From: Chryseobacterium glaciei | GTDB lineage: Bacteria; Bacteroidota; Bacteroidia; Flavobacteriales; Weeksellaceae | Reading direction: 5' to 3' | Length of the DNA: 64,000 bases | Assembly (NCBI RefSeq): GCF_001648155.1 | Contig: NZ_CP015199.1 | Location: forward strand, 4,101,001 to 4,165,000 | Shown: one piece after another, positions 26,573 through 35,237 of the stretch | Numbering within the stretch: position 1 is the first letter of the stretch | Layout: every line of letters starts with the position of its first letter | Made by a program: the position numbers and the translations under genes | The notes under the pieces: model-generated | Seen by the model: the letters and a program-made list of their open reading frames with translations, nothing else | Databases searched by the model: none | Told to the model about the DNA's origin: nothing

Positions 26573-27082
26573 ATGAAAAAATTGTTATTATTAGGAGCTT
26601 TTGCTCTTTTGGGCGGTGCTATGCAGGCTCAGGAAGGATTTAGATTGGGTGGTCATGTTGGAGCTCCGCTAGGTGATGCATCAGATGCAGCCAGCGTTAC
26701 AGTAGGTATAGATGCTGCTTATATGTGGAATATTGCCAAAGGTTTGGACATTGGTGCTACGACAGGATATTCTCACTTTTTTGGAAAAGATAATGTAGAT
26801 GATTTCGGTTTTATTCCAATTGCAGCTTCCGGAAAATATAAATTTGCTAAAATTCCTCTTTTCGTAGGATTGGATCTAGGAGCAGCAATTTCTACTAAAG
26901 ATTATATCAATAGTGGTTTGTATATCGCACCAAGAGTAGGGTATCAAATGAAGAGAGCTGAATTGTATTTAGGATTCCAAAATATTGCAAGTAAGTATAA
27001 GAATCATGACTATTACTGGTATGGTGACAACAACTATAATTTCGGAGCGATTAACTTTGGTGTTAATTTCTTCTTAAAGTAA
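26573..27082 (+). CDS. Small outer-membrane beta-barrel protein
   Basis: 169 residues from MKKLLLLGAFALLGGAMQAQ, a clear signal peptide. The mature part (EGFRLGGHVGAPLGDASDAASVTVGIDAAYMW) shows the strand alternation of an eight-stranded barrel and ends NFGAINFGVNFFLK. It has its own promoter and terminator. Role unknown. It is the shortest of the four paralogue-like genes. Confidence 0.82.
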   Translation: MKKLLLLGAFALLGGAMQAQEGFRLGGHVGAPLGDASDAASVTVGIDAAYMWNIAKGLDIGATTGYSHFFGKDNVDDFGFIPIAASGKYKFAKIPLFVGLDLGAAISTKDYINSGLYIAPRVGYQMKRAELYLGFQNIASKYKNHDYYWYGDNNYNFGAINFGVNFFLK

Positions 27083-27107
27083 TATATTTAAAAAGAACCT
27101 TTTTTAA

Positions 27108-27137
27108 GCTCCAATTGCAGAATTGGAGCTTTTTTAT
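27108..27137 (+). terminator. Terminator after the second barrel gene
   Basis: AGCTCCAATT-GCAG-AATTGGAGCT is a perfect hairpin followed by T6. Confidence 0.88.
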
Positions 27138-27255
27138 GAAAAAAATTGTCAAAAAAATACAAACAAACGTTTAGTGTATTTTATCTCTAAAATTGGCAAT
27201 TTTTATGAATGATATTAATCACATTAACAAATTTTAATATTCGTGGTACCCGCTG

Positions 27256-27263
27256 TAAATTTG
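27256..27263 (+). promoter_or_regulatory. -7 box of the third barrel gene
   Basis: TAAATTTG, 28 nt before the ATG at 27292. Confidence 0.6.
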
Positions 27264-27291
27264 CTGTCAGAAAGTATTAAAATTTTATAAA

Positions 27292-27948
27292 ATGAAAAAA
27301 TTATTATTAGCGGGTGCTGTTGCACTTTTCGGTTTATCTAATGCACAGATTGCAAAAGGAACTGCATATATTTCAGGATCAGTTGGTTATTCTCAAGAAG
27401 AAAGCAATAATGGTGATCTTAAAAAAGAAAACTTCAACGTATTACCTACAGTTGGATATTTCGTAGGAACAAACTTAGCAGTTGGTCTTGGAATTGGTTA
27501 CCAAACTGAAAAAAACACTGCAACTACTACAACAACTTTTCTTAACACTACAGTTGTAAACGAGAACGTAACTAAAAAGCCAGCTTTTGTTGTTGCTCCT
27601 TTCGTTAGAAAATATTGGACTTTATCTGACAAGTTGTTTGTTTTCGGACAATTAGCAGTGCCAATGCAGTTTGGAAAAACTGAAGTTGAATCTAACTCAG
27701 TTGCTACTACAGGAAGTACAGTAGTTACAAACTCTACATCTACTGAAGCTAAATACACTAAAATTGGTGTTACTGTTAAGCCCGGTTTAGATTATTTCTT
27801 AAACAAAAACTGGTCTATTGAAGCTACAATCGGTGAATTCGGTTATAGTAACTTCAAACCAAAAGATGGTGATGCAACAAACAACTATAACTTTGGATTG
27901 AACTTATCTTCTGTAACTTTCGGAGTTAAATATGTTTTCGCTAAATAA
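27292..27948 (+). CDS. Outer-membrane beta-barrel protein, paralogue of the next gene
   Basis: 218 residues. The signal peptide MKKLLLAGAVALFGLSNAQ is identical to that of the next gene. The mature sequence has barrel strands (YISGSVGYSQEE, LAVGLGIGYQTE, FVVAPFVRKYWTL, LFVFGQLAVPMQF) and Thr-rich loops, ending VTFGVKYVFAK. It is followed by a terminator. Function unknown. Confidence 0.83.
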   Translation: MKKLLLAGAVALFGLSNAQIAKGTAYISGSVGYSQEESNNGDLKKENFNVLPTVGYFVGTNLAVGLGIGYQTEKNTATTTTTFLNTTVVNENVTKKPAFVVAPFVRKYWTLSDKLFVFGQLAVPMQFGKTEVESNSVATTGSTVVTNSTSTEAKYTKIGVTVKPGLDYFLNKNWSIEATIGEFGYSNFKPKDGDATNNYNFGLNLSSVTFGVKYVFAK

Positions 27949-27968
27949 TTAACGAAGCATCAAAAAAA

Positions 27969-27997
27969 TAGAGTCCTAAGATTTATTTCTTAGGGCT
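27969..27997 (+). terminator. Terminator between the third and fourth barrel genes
   Basis: CCTAAGA-TTTATT-TCTTAGG hairpin followed by GCTTTTTG. Confidence 0.8.
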
Positions 27998-28035
27998 TTT
28001 TGTCTATAATTAAATTAAACTATAAATTAATAAAC

Positions 28036-28680
28036 ATGAAAAAATTATTATTAGCTGGTGCAGTTGCACTTTTTGGCTTATCAAATGCTCAAATGACTAA
28101 AGGTGACTGGGTTATCAGTGGAAACACTGGTTTAGGATTCAACACGGCAAGTTCTACTGTAAAAGCTAACGGAGAATCTGAAGATGGACCTAAAATTTCT
28201 AAATTTTCTATCACTCCATCTGTTGGATATTTCGTAATCGACGGATTGGCTGTAGGAATTGATTTAGGATTTGACAACGAAACAAATAAGTTTGACGGAG
28301 ATAAGGTAACTAATACTAGATTTTCTGTAATGCCAACTGCAACTTATTATTTCAAAACAGGTAGCAAATTCTTTCCTTTCGTAGGGGCTGGTATTGGATA
28401 TGCTACAAACAAAACAAAGTATAGTTTTTCAAATTCAATCGTTGATCCAATATTTTTTGATGACAATACAAAAGAAGATGGTTTAACTTGGAAAGCTAAA
28501 GCTGGTGTAACTTACATGGCTACACAGTCTTTAGGAATCAACTTAGGTGTTGGTTTTGATCAATTTTATACTAAGAATACTTACTATAATACAGAAGTTA
28601 AAACAACAAGAAATAACTTTGGTGTAAACGTAGGTTTCTCTTACTTCATTAAATCTAAAGGTCAAAAATCTGATAAATAA
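28036..28680 (+). CDS. Outer-membrane beta-barrel protein, paralogue of the previous gene
   Basis: 214 residues from MKKLLLAGAVALFGLSNAQ, identical over its 19-residue signal peptide to the gene before it although the codons differ. The mature part (MTKGDWVISGNTGLGFNTASS, FSITPSVGYFVIDGLAVGIDLGFDNE, FFPFVGAGIGYATNK) ends FGVNVGFSYFIKSKGQKSDK, a barrel with a short charged tail. The longer frame from 28000 has no signal peptide and is not used. No clear promoter box is seen. Confidence 0.83.
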   Translation: MKKLLLAGAVALFGLSNAQMTKGDWVISGNTGLGFNTASSTVKANGESEDGPKISKFSITPSVGYFVIDGLAVGIDLGFDNETNKFDGDKVTNTRFSVMPTATYYFKTGSKFFPFVGAGIGYATNKTKYSFSNSIVDPIFFDDNTKEDGLTWKAKAGVTYMATQSLGINLGVGFDQFYTKNTYYNTEVKTTRNNFGVNVGFSYFIKSKGQKSDK

Positions 28681-28707
28681 TCAATTTATTTTAGATTAAA
28701 AATAAAA

Positions 28708-28736
28708 AAATCCGACTCAATTTTGAGTCGGATTTT
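28708..28736. terminator. Bidirectional terminator between the barrel cluster and ffh
   Basis: AATCCGACTC-AATTTT-GAGTCGGATT is perfectly paired, with A-rich and T-rich sides. It serves both converging genes. Confidence 0.88.
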
Positions 28737-28763
28737 ACTTTTATATAAAGTTTTCACTTTTTC

Positions 28764-30122
28764 TTATTTTCCCATACCGCCCATTCCTGGCATGTTTGGC
28801 ATCTTGCTCATCATCTGCATCATTTGCTTACCTTGAGGGCCTTGCATCATCTTCATCATTTTACCCATTTGATCAAATTGCTTCATCAATTGGTTTACAT
28901 CTTCAATTTTTCTACCAGCACCTCTTGCAATTCTCTGTTTTCTCTGAGTATTGATGATTGAAGGTCTTCTTCTCTCATCCGGAGTCATAGAATAAATGAT
29001 CGCTTCGATATGTTTGAAAGCATCATCACTAATTTCAACATCTTTAATGGCTTTTCCAACTCCCGGGATCATTCCCATCAAGTCTTTCATGTTACCCATT
29101 TTTTTGATCTGATTAATTTGCTTTAAGAAATCATCAAAACCAAACTCGTTTTTAGCGATTTTTTTGTGAAGTTTTTTGGCTTCTTCCTCATCAAACTGCT
29201 CCTGAGCTCTTTCTACTAAGGAAACAACATCTCCCATTCCTAAGATTCTGTCGGCCATCCTTTCTGGGTAGAAAACATCTAAAGCCTCCATTTTTTCTCC
29301 TGTAGAGATAAACTTGATTGGTTTTTCTACAACAGAACGAATCGTTAATGCAGCACCACCTCGTGTATCACCATCTAATTTAGTAAGAACAACTCCGTCA
29401 AAATTTAAAGCATCGTTGAACGCTTTAGCCGTATTTACAGCATCCTGACCGGTCATTGAGTCAACTACAAATAGAGTTTCATTAGGTTTGATGAAATAAT
29501 GAACAGATTTAATTTCGTTCATCATCTGCTCATCAATCGCCAAACGACCTGCAGTATCCACAATTACAACATCATGACCGTTTGATTTTGCAAAAGCAAT
29601 TGCATTTTCAGCGATCGTAGATGGGTTTGTAGAACCTTCTTCAGTGAAAACGGGAACACCAATTTGTCCACCTAAAACTTTCAACTGCTCAATTGCAGCA
29701 GGACGATAAACGTCACATGCAACCAATAAAGGCTTTTTATTTTTTTTCGTTTTTAAATAACTCGCTAATTTTCCGGAGAAAGTTGTCTTCCCGGAACCTT
29801 GCAAACCTGCAATAAGAATAACAGACGGCTTTCCGGAAAGGTTAATTCCTTCCTGAGAACCTCCCATTAACTCTACTAACTCGTCATGAACGATTTTCGT
29901 CATCAATTGTCCCGGAGTAAGCGATGTAAGAACGTTTTGTCCCAACGCTTTATCCTGAACTCTTTTCGTAAGGTCTTTTGCTACTTTATAATTAACATCG
30001 GCATCTACCAATGCTCTACGAATCTCTTTTACGGTCTCCGCAACATTGATTTCTGTAATTTTTCCACGTCCGGAAATATTTTGAAGCGCCTTGTCTAATT
30101 TATCCTGTAAACTATTAAACAT
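28764..30122 (-). CDS. ffh: Signal recognition particle protein Ffh (SRP54)
   Basis: 452 residues. An N-terminal four-helix bundle, then the GTPase domain with GLQGSGKTTFSGKLA (P-loop), DVYRPAAIEQL, VDTAGRLAID, TKLDGDTRGGAAL and the G5 region, then the methionine-rich M domain (KMMKMMQGPQGKQMMQMMSKM...GMGGMGK) that binds signal sequences and 4.5S RNA. Length is normal. No 4.5S RNA gene was recognised nearby. The promoter is a minus-strand TATTTTTG at 30146-30153. Confidence 0.98.
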   Translation of the reverse strand: MFNSLQDKLDKALQNISGRGKITEINVAETVKEIRRALVDADVNYKVAKDLTKRVQDKALGQNVLTSLTPGQLMTKIVHDELVELMGGSQEGINLSGKPSVILIAGLQGSGKTTFSGKLASYLKTKKNKKPLLVACDVYRPAAIEQLKVLGGQIGVPVFTEEGSTNPSTIAENAIAFAKSNGHDVVIVDTAGRLAIDEQMMNEIKSVHYFIKPNETLFVVDSMTGQDAVNTAKAFNDALNFDGVVLTKLDGDTRGGAALTIRSVVEKPIKFISTGEKMEALDVFYPERMADRILGMGDVVSLVERAQEQFDEEEAKKLHKKIAKNEFGFDDFLKQINQIKKMGNMKDLMGMIPGVGKAIKDVEISDDAFKHIEAIIYSMTPDERRRPSIINTQRKQRIARGAGRKIEDVNQLMKQFDQMGKMMKMMQGPQGKQMMQMMSKMPNMPGMGGMGK

Positions 30123-30218
30123 ATTTATTTGTAAATTATAGGTTGCAAAAATAAGGAATTTTTAATAATATATAATAAGATAGAGTGGTGAGATTTTTTT
30201 GTTTATGAATTATAATTT

Positions 30219-30226
30219 TATTTTTG
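30219..30226 (+). promoter_or_regulatory. -7 box immediately before the first ATP-synthase-linked gene
   Basis: TATTTTTG ends 4 nt before the ATG at 30231, implying a leaderless or almost leaderless message. Confidence 0.55.
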
Positions 30227-30230
30227 CAAA

Positions 30231-30500
30231 ATGAATTTCTGGAATAGTTTTATTATAATAGCTTTATTGCTCATTTCTAATAGTATTGTATATGTAATAT
30301 TTAATAAATATTTATATAACAAACCTAATGCAGGAATGAGATTTCTTGCGGTAAATATGTCTAAAGATATCATTTGGTTGATTATTTCTTTATTTATAAT
30401 AGATAAAACTAAGGCTAATTTTCTTTTAATAGTGATCTGTTTTATCATTGGTTCATTCCTTATATATTACCCCATAATAAAACGCATTAACAAATCATGA
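30231..30500 (+). CDS. Small membrane protein upstream of atpB (possible AtpI-like)
   Basis: 89 residues with three predicted membrane helices (FIIIALLLISNSIVYVIF, DIIWLIISLFIID, FLLIVICFIIGSFLIYYPII) and basic connecting loops. No family motif is visible. Its position directly before atpB is where AtpI/AtpZ-type assembly factors are found, so an AtpI-like role is an inference from context only. Between it and atpB there is a separate promoter (TATATTTG at 30555-30562), so it need not be in the same transcript. Confidence 0.65.
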   Translation: MNFWNSFIIIALLLISNSIVYVIFNKYLYNKPNAGMRFLAVNMSKDIIWLIISLFIIDKTKANFLLIVICFIIGSFLIYYPIIKRINKS

Positions 30501-30554
30501 TTTTTTTGATGATAAAAATCAATTTTTAATATTGGTAAAGTTTAATAAAATCAA

Positions 30555-30562
30555 TATATTTG
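30555..30562 (+). promoter_or_regulatory. -7 box for the atp operon
   Basis: TATATTTG, 20 nt before the atpB ATG. Confidence 0.65.
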
Positions 30563-30582
30563 CACACGATTAAAAAAGAGAT

Positions 30583-31719
30583 ATGAACAGAAAGATTTCT
30601 TCCTTATTTTTCGCATTTTTATTTGTGTTTATTAGCGGTTTTGCTACTGCACAACATGAGTCTGAAGGTGAAAAATCCGCTGAAAAAGTAGAGCATAAAG
30701 AAGATGGCGACAAATTCAATGCTACCAAAATGATCATGGAACACATTGGTGATTCTAATGAATGGCATTTGTGGACTACAAAAGATGATAACGGTGAAGA
30801 ACACCATGTTTCTGTTCCATTGCCTATTATTATTAAAGATAATCAGGGTTGGCATAGTTTCCTTTCAAGCAGTATAGCGCACGGTCATGAACATGACGGG
30901 TATACATTAGAAGAAGGACAGGTTGTTTCAACTAAAGGAATTGAAAAAGCAACTTTGTTTTCTATTATTAGCGGAAAACAAAAATCTAATGAAGTTTTCT
31001 TTGATATTTCAATTACAAAGAATGCAGCTTCAATGTTTTTGTCAGTTATTTTTATGGCAGTTATATTCATAGGAATGGCAAGAAATTATAAAAAATCTCA
31101 ATTACCAAAAGGAGCTGGGAAATTATTAGAGCCAGTAGTTGTATTTATTAGAGATGAAGTAGCTATTCCAAATATCGGTTCTGTAAAATATAAAAGATAT
31201 ATGCCTTATCTTTTAACGGCATTCTTCTTTATTTGGTTTAATAACCTTTTTGGATTGATTCCTTTCTTCCCTGGAGGTTCTAATCTTACTGGTAATATTG
31301 CAATCACTGCTGTATTGGCTGTTATTACTTTATTAATCACTTTATTTAGTGCTAATAAAGATTACTGGAAACATATTTTTATGCCACCAGTTCCAATATT
31401 ATTGTATCCAATTATGGTTCCAATTGAAATTATTGGGATTTTCACAAAACCTTTCGCTTTGATGATGCGACTTTTTGCTAACATCACTGCAGGGCACATT
31501 ATGATTCTGGCAATTATATCTTTAATATTTATATTTAAATCTCCATTTTTAGGATTCGCTTCTGTGCCATTAGCATTATTCGTTTCTGTATTGGAATTAT
31601 TGGTTGCAGCATTACAGGCTTATATATTTACAGTGTTATCAGCGTTATTCATTGGAATTGCGGTTGCAGAACACGAACATGATCACGCTCATTCTCACCA
31701 TGAGGAGCACGGTCACTAA
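30583..31719 (+). CDS. atpB: ATP synthase F0 subunit a
   Basis: 378 residues, about 100 more than E. coli subunit a. A signal-peptide-like N-terminus (ISSLFFAFLFVFISGFATAQ) and a periplasmic-type extension rich in Glu, Lys and His come first. The conserved membrane part follows: KRYMPYLLTAFFFIWFNNLFGLIP, and FALMMRLFANITAGHIMI with the essential arginine facing the c-ring. The C-terminus HEHDHAHSHHEEHGH is an unusual His-rich tail. Subunit a with c forms the proton channel. Confidence 0.96.
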   Translation: MNRKISSLFFAFLFVFISGFATAQHESEGEKSAEKVEHKEDGDKFNATKMIMEHIGDSNEWHLWTTKDDNGEEHHVSVPLPIIIKDNQGWHSFLSSSIAHGHEHDGYTLEEGQVVSTKGIEKATLFSIISGKQKSNEVFFDISITKNAASMFLSVIFMAVIFIGMARNYKKSQLPKGAGKLLEPVVVFIRDEVAIPNIGSVKYKRYMPYLLTAFFFIWFNNLFGLIPFFPGGSNLTGNIAITAVLAVITLLITLFSANKDYWKHIFMPPVPILLYPIMVPIEIIGIFTKPFALMMRLFANITAGHIMILAIISLIFIFKSPFLGFASVPLALFVSVLELLVAALQAYIFTVLSALFIGIAVAEHEHDHAHSHHEEHGH

Positions 31720-31768
31720 AAAACAACATTTAACTTTAAAATAATTTTAACTAAATAATTTATTTATT

Positions 31769-31987
31769 ATGGATTTATCAACTGGAGCAGGATTAATTTA
31801 CGTAGGTATCGGATTAGCAGTATTAGGAGTAGGTCTTGGTATTGGTAAAATCGGTGGTCATGCAATGGATGCTATCGCTAGACAGCCAGAACAAGCTGGT
31901 AAGATTCAAGGAGCAATGCTTATTGCTGCAGGTCTTATTGAAGGTGCTGGTCTTATTGCAATTATCTTTGGTGCTTTCATCAAGTAA
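31769..31987 (+). CDS. atpE: ATP synthase F0 subunit c
   Basis: 72 residues forming the two-helix hairpin of the rotor ring. Helix 1 has the glycine ladder LAVLGVGLGIGKIG, the polar loop is RQPEQ, and helix 2 has the ion-binding Glu58 in AAGLIEGAGLIAIIFG. The Na+-type Gln/Glu-Ser set is not present, so proton coupling is expected. A strong hairpin just downstream may terminate part of the transcripts. Confidence 0.97.
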   Translation: MDLSTGAGLIYVGIGLAVLGVGLGIGKIGGHAMDAIARQPEQAGKIQGAMLIAAGLIEGAGLIAIIFGAFIK

Positions 31988-32003
31988 TTATCCTCAAAAA
32001 AAT

Positions 32004-32044
32004 ATTCTTAGCAGTGAAGCGTTTGGCTGCTGCTAAGAATTTTA
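32004..32044 (+). terminator. Intra-operon hairpin between atpE and atpF
   Basis: ATTCTTAGCAG (32004-32014) and CTGCTAAGAAT (32030-32040) pair perfectly. The loop can add an AGC/GCT helix, and TTTT follows. The short U tract suggests partial termination or protection of the atpE 3' end rather than a full stop. Confidence 0.6.
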
Positions 32045-32085
32045 AAAACAATCCATAAATTACACTTTAAAAAGAATTTACAGAT

Positions 32086-32580
32086 ATGGGAATTATTGAA
32101 CCTGGAATCGGACTTTTGTTTTGGATGACTCTTACTTTTGTTATCCTGTTATTTCTTCTAGCAAAATTTGCTTGGAAACCAATTGTTAATGCCGTTAATG
32201 ATAGAGAAACTTCAATCGTTGATGCATTAAATCAAGCTAAATTGGCTAAAAAGGAAATGGAAGAGCTAAAGGCTGACAACGAAAGAATTATTCGTGAAGC
32301 TAAAATCGAAAGAGATGCTATCCTTAAAGAAGCTAGAGAGATTAAAGACAGAATCGTAGGTGAAGCTAAAGATGCTGCTAAAGCTGAAGGAGATAAATTA
32401 ATCACAGCTGCTAGGCAGACTATTAACGATGAGAAAAATTCTGCAATGGCAGAAATTAAATCTCAAATTGGTACTTTATCTGTAAACATTGCTGAATCTA
32501 TTTTGAAGCAAAAACTAGAGAACAACGAAGCTCAAAACGAGTTAGTTCAAAGTTATTTAAATAAATCAAATCTTAACTAA
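32086..32580 (+). CDS. atpF: ATP synthase F0 subunit b
   Basis: 164 residues: a single N-terminal membrane helix (IGLLFWMTLTFVILLFLLAKF), then a long, charged heptad-rich helix (KPIVNAVNDRETSIVDALNQAKLAKKEMEELKADNERIIREAK) that forms the peripheral stalk. The length is typical. It is 2 bp upstream of atpH. Confidence 0.96.
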   Translation: MGIIEPGIGLLFWMTLTFVILLFLLAKFAWKPIVNAVNDRETSIVDALNQAKLAKKEMEELKADNERIIREAKIERDAILKEAREIKDRIVGEAKDAAKAEGDKLITAARQTINDEKNSAMAEIKSQIGTLSVNIAESILKQKLENNEAQNELVQSYLNKSNLN

Positions 32581-32582
32581 GA

Positions 32583-33122
32583 ATGCTTACATCTAAAGTA
32601 GCTAAAAGATACGCGCAGGGTTTGCTTGAGTTCACTAATGAAACAGGCCAAACAGCTACTGTATTTTCTGAAATGAAAGATGTTGCGAAATTGATGTCTC
32701 AGTCTACGGATCTGAACAAATTTTTCATGACACCTTACATTGATGCTAAAAAGAAAGTAGAGGTAGCAAAAGAGATTTTCAAAAGTTTGTCAGCTTCTTC
32801 TCAAAATTTGATCACATTGGTTATCAGACATGGTCGTGAAAATCAATTGAAAAATATTGCTCAAGAATATATCAATAAAGTTGAAGATATTAATGGAGTA
32901 CAGAGAGTAACTCTTACTACGGCAACTGAACTTTCGAAAGAAAATATTGATCAGATATTAGGATCTACAAACTTAGTAAAAGCAGGTTCAAACTTTGATT
33001 TGAAACTAAATGTAAATCCTGATCTTTTGGGAGGGTACATATTAAGAGTAGGAGATCAGCAGGTAGATGCCTCTGTGAAATCTAAGCTTAATCAGATTAA
33101 AAAAGATTTTCAATTAAACTAA
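32583..33122 (+). CDS. atpH: ATP synthase F1 subunit delta
   Basis: 179 residues. SKVAKRYAQGLLEFT opens the six-helix N-terminal domain; NLITLVIRHGRENQLKNIAQEYI and DLLGGYILRVGDQQVDASVKSKL are the C-terminal delta/OSCP signature. It links the peripheral stalk to the F1 head. A gene for a secreted protein starts one base after its stop. Confidence 0.95.
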   Translation: MLTSKVAKRYAQGLLEFTNETGQTATVFSEMKDVAKLMSQSTDLNKFFMTPYIDAKKKVEVAKEIFKSLSASSQNLITLVIRHGRENQLKNIAQEYINKVEDINGVQRVTLTTATELSKENIDQILGSTNLVKAGSNFDLKLNVNPDLLGGYILRVGDQQVDASVKSKLNQIKKDFQLN

Positions 33123-33123
33123 T

Positions 33124-33555
33124 ATGAAAAAGACTTTATTTTTATCAATGCTTGTTTTTTCTTGTTTTACTTTTGGACAAAAAGTTAAAATTAAGAAGGA
33201 TAAAGTATTTGTTGATGATAAAGAAATCTATCATATTGAAAATAACGATTTCAATTTTATTTTATCTGATATAAAGAATAATGAAATTGTTTCGGTTTTA
33301 GGCTCTACTTTTCAAGTTCCTAAAACGCCACCTATTTACCCAAACGAATCTCCTTATTGGACTCGTGTTATTTATACAGTAAGATTTTTAAAGAGTAACA
33401 AAGAAGCTATTACTGATTTATCTGATAAAGATATAATTAAGAACATATATAAATCAGGTATATTTGATGAAAACGGAAATGCTGATGAATCAAAAATAGA
33501 CCTTTTTATAAACAAATATTCTAACGAAGATCTTAAATTGAAACTTTTAAAATAA
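33124..33555 (+). CDS. Hypothetical secreted protein inserted in the ATP synthase operon
   Basis: 143 residues. The clear signal peptide [19 protein letters not shown] is followed by [23 protein letters not shown] and a mature domain without cysteines or recognisable motifs; the product is expected in the periplasm or at the outer membrane. The ATG lies one base after the atpH stop, and atpA follows 19 bp later, so it must be co-transcribed with the ATP synthase. Base composition resembles the surrounding genes. It is not an ATP synthase subunit I recognise. Function unknown. Confidence 0.8.
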   Translation: MKKTLFLSMLVFSCFTFGQKVKIKKDKVFVDDKEIYHIENNDFNFILSDIKNNEIVSVLGSTFQVPKTPPIYPNESPYWTRVIYTVRFLKSNKEAITDLSDKDIIKNIYKSGIFDENGNADESKIDLFINKYSNEDLKLKLLK

Positions 33556-33574
33556 GACAAAAAACAACCATACA

Positions 33575-35152
33575 ATGGCAGAAATAAATCCGGCAGAAGT
33601 ATCTGCGATCTTAAAACAGCAATTGGCCAACTTCGATACTCACGCAAACGTTGAGGAAGTAGGTACAGTTTTAACCATCGGTGATGGTATTGCTCGTGTA
33701 TACGGGTTAGAAAACGTACAATACGGAGAGTTGGTGAAATTTTCTAGTGATGTAGAAGGTATTGTACTTAACCTTGAAGAAGACAACGTTGGTGTTGCTT
33801 TACTTGGGGAAAGTAAATTAGTAAGAGAAGGAGATACAGTAAGAAGAACAAACAGAATCTCTTCTATTAAAGTAGGAGAAGGTATGCTTGGTAGAGTAGT
33901 TGATACTCTTGGTAATCCTATCGATGGTAAAGGTCCTATCACTGGGGAATTATACGAAATGCCATTGGAAAGAAAGGCTCCTGGAGTTATCTTCAGACAG
34001 CCGGTAACTGAACCTTTACAAACAGGTATCGTTGCGATCGACTCTATGATCCCTGTAGGAAGAGGACAAAGAGAGCTTATCATTGGTGACAGACAAACAG
34101 GTAAAACTACTGTTGCAATTGATACGATCATCAACCAAAGAGAATTTTTTGATGCAGGAAATCCTGTATATTGTATATATGTTGCTATCGGGCAAAAAGC
34201 TTCTACAGTAGCACAAATCGTTAAAACTCTTTCTGATAAAGGAGCTTTAGCATATACTGTGATCGTTGCTGCAAACGCATCAGATCCAGTTCCAATGCAG
34301 GTATATTCTGCAATGGCAGGTGCATCTATCGGTGAGTTCTTCAGAGACACTGGTAGACCGGCATTAATCATTTATGATGATTTATCTAAACAAGCGGTAG
34401 CTTACCGTGAGCTTTCTCTACTATTGAGAAGACCACCGGGACGTGAGGCTTACCCTGGAGACGTTTTCTATCTTCACTCAAGATTATTGGAAAGAGCTGC
34501 AAAAGTAATCGCTGACGATAAAATTGCTAGCCAAATGAACGATCTACCTGAGTCTTTAAGACCTCTTGTAAAAGGTGGTGGTTCACTTACTGCACTTCCA
34601 ATTATCGAAACTCAGGCTGGTGACGTTTCTGCGTATATTCCAACTAACGTAATCTCTATTACTGACGGACAGATCTTCTTGGAGTCTGACTTGTTCAACT
34701 CAGGGGTTCGTCCAGCGATCAACGTTGGTATCTCTGTATCTAGAGTAGGTGGTAACGCTCAGATCAAATCAATGAAAAAAGTTTCTGGTACTCTTAAATT
34801 AGACCAGGCTCAATATAAAGAACTAGAAGCGTTCGCGAAATTCGGTTCAGACCTTGATGCTTCTACTTTAGCGGTTATCTCTAAAGGAGAAAGAAACGTA
34901 GAGCTTCTTAAGCAGCCAGTAAATTCTCCACTTCCTGTAGATAGCCAAGTTGCTATGATCTATGCAGGTACAGAGAACTTAATGAGAAACGTTCCTATCA
35001 AAAAGGTAAAAGAATTCCAAATCGAATACATCGCATTCTTAAGATCTAAGCACCCTGAAACTATGGCTGCTCTTAAAGCTGGGAAAATCGATGATTCAAT
35101 CACAGGTGTTCTTAAGCAGGCTGCTAATGATTTAGCTGCAAAATATAACTAA
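33575..35152 (+). CDS. atpA: ATP synthase F1 subunit alpha
   Basis: 525 residues. The P-loop is [15 protein letters not shown] near residue 170. The barrel domain has [17 protein letters not shown], and [45 protein letters not shown] is the alpha/beta signature, with [32 protein letters not shown] including the arginine finger. The length is slightly above average, as in other Bacteroidetes. It is followed by a hairpin-forming repeat before atpG. Confidence 0.98.
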   Translation: MAEINPAEVSAILKQQLANFDTHANVEEVGTVLTIGDGIARVYGLENVQYGELVKFSSDVEGIVLNLEEDNVGVALLGESKLVREGDTVRRTNRISSIKVGEGMLGRVVDTLGNPIDGKGPITGELYEMPLERKAPGVIFRQPVTEPLQTGIVAIDSMIPVGRGQRELIIGDRQTGKTTVAIDTIINQREFFDAGNPVYCIYVAIGQKASTVAQIVKTLSDKGALAYTVIVAANASDPVPMQVYSAMAGASIGEFFRDTGRPALIIYDDLSKQAVAYRELSLLLRRPPGREAYPGDVFYLHSRLLERAAKVIADDKIASQMNDLPESLRPLVKGGGSLTALPIIETQAGDVSAYIPTNVISITDGQIFLESDLFNSGVRPAINVGISVSRVGGNAQIKSMKKVSGTLKLDQAQYKELEAFAKFGSDLDASTLAVISKGERNVELLKQPVNSPLPVDSQVAMIYAGTENLMRNVPIKKVKEFQIEYIAFLRSKHPETMAALKAGKIDDSITGVLKQAANDLAAKYN

Positions 35153-35155
35153 AAA

Positions 35156-35231
35156 TTAGTTGATGATTGTTGGTTGATAGTTGACAGAATTTTCTAAAAC
35201 TAGCAACCAACAACCGACAACCAACAACTAA
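35156..35231 (+). repeat. Imperfect inverted repeat between atpA and atpG
   Basis: A TTAGTTG/GTTGGTTG-rich left arm (35156-35183) faces a CAACCAACAACC-rich right arm (35204-35231). The words repeat within each arm. It would form a long imperfect stem in the atp mRNA. No U tract follows, so it is not a typical terminator. Confidence 0.55.
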
Positions 35232-35237
35232 CCCAAT

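Noticed and set aside
30218..30448. 76-codon frame opposite the small membrane protein
   Set aside because: Hydrophobic antisense shadow; the plus-strand gene has a promoter at the right place.
33640..34371. 243-codon frame opposite atpA
   Set aside because: Long but serine/threonine/proline-rich antisense of a conserved gene, a common artefact.
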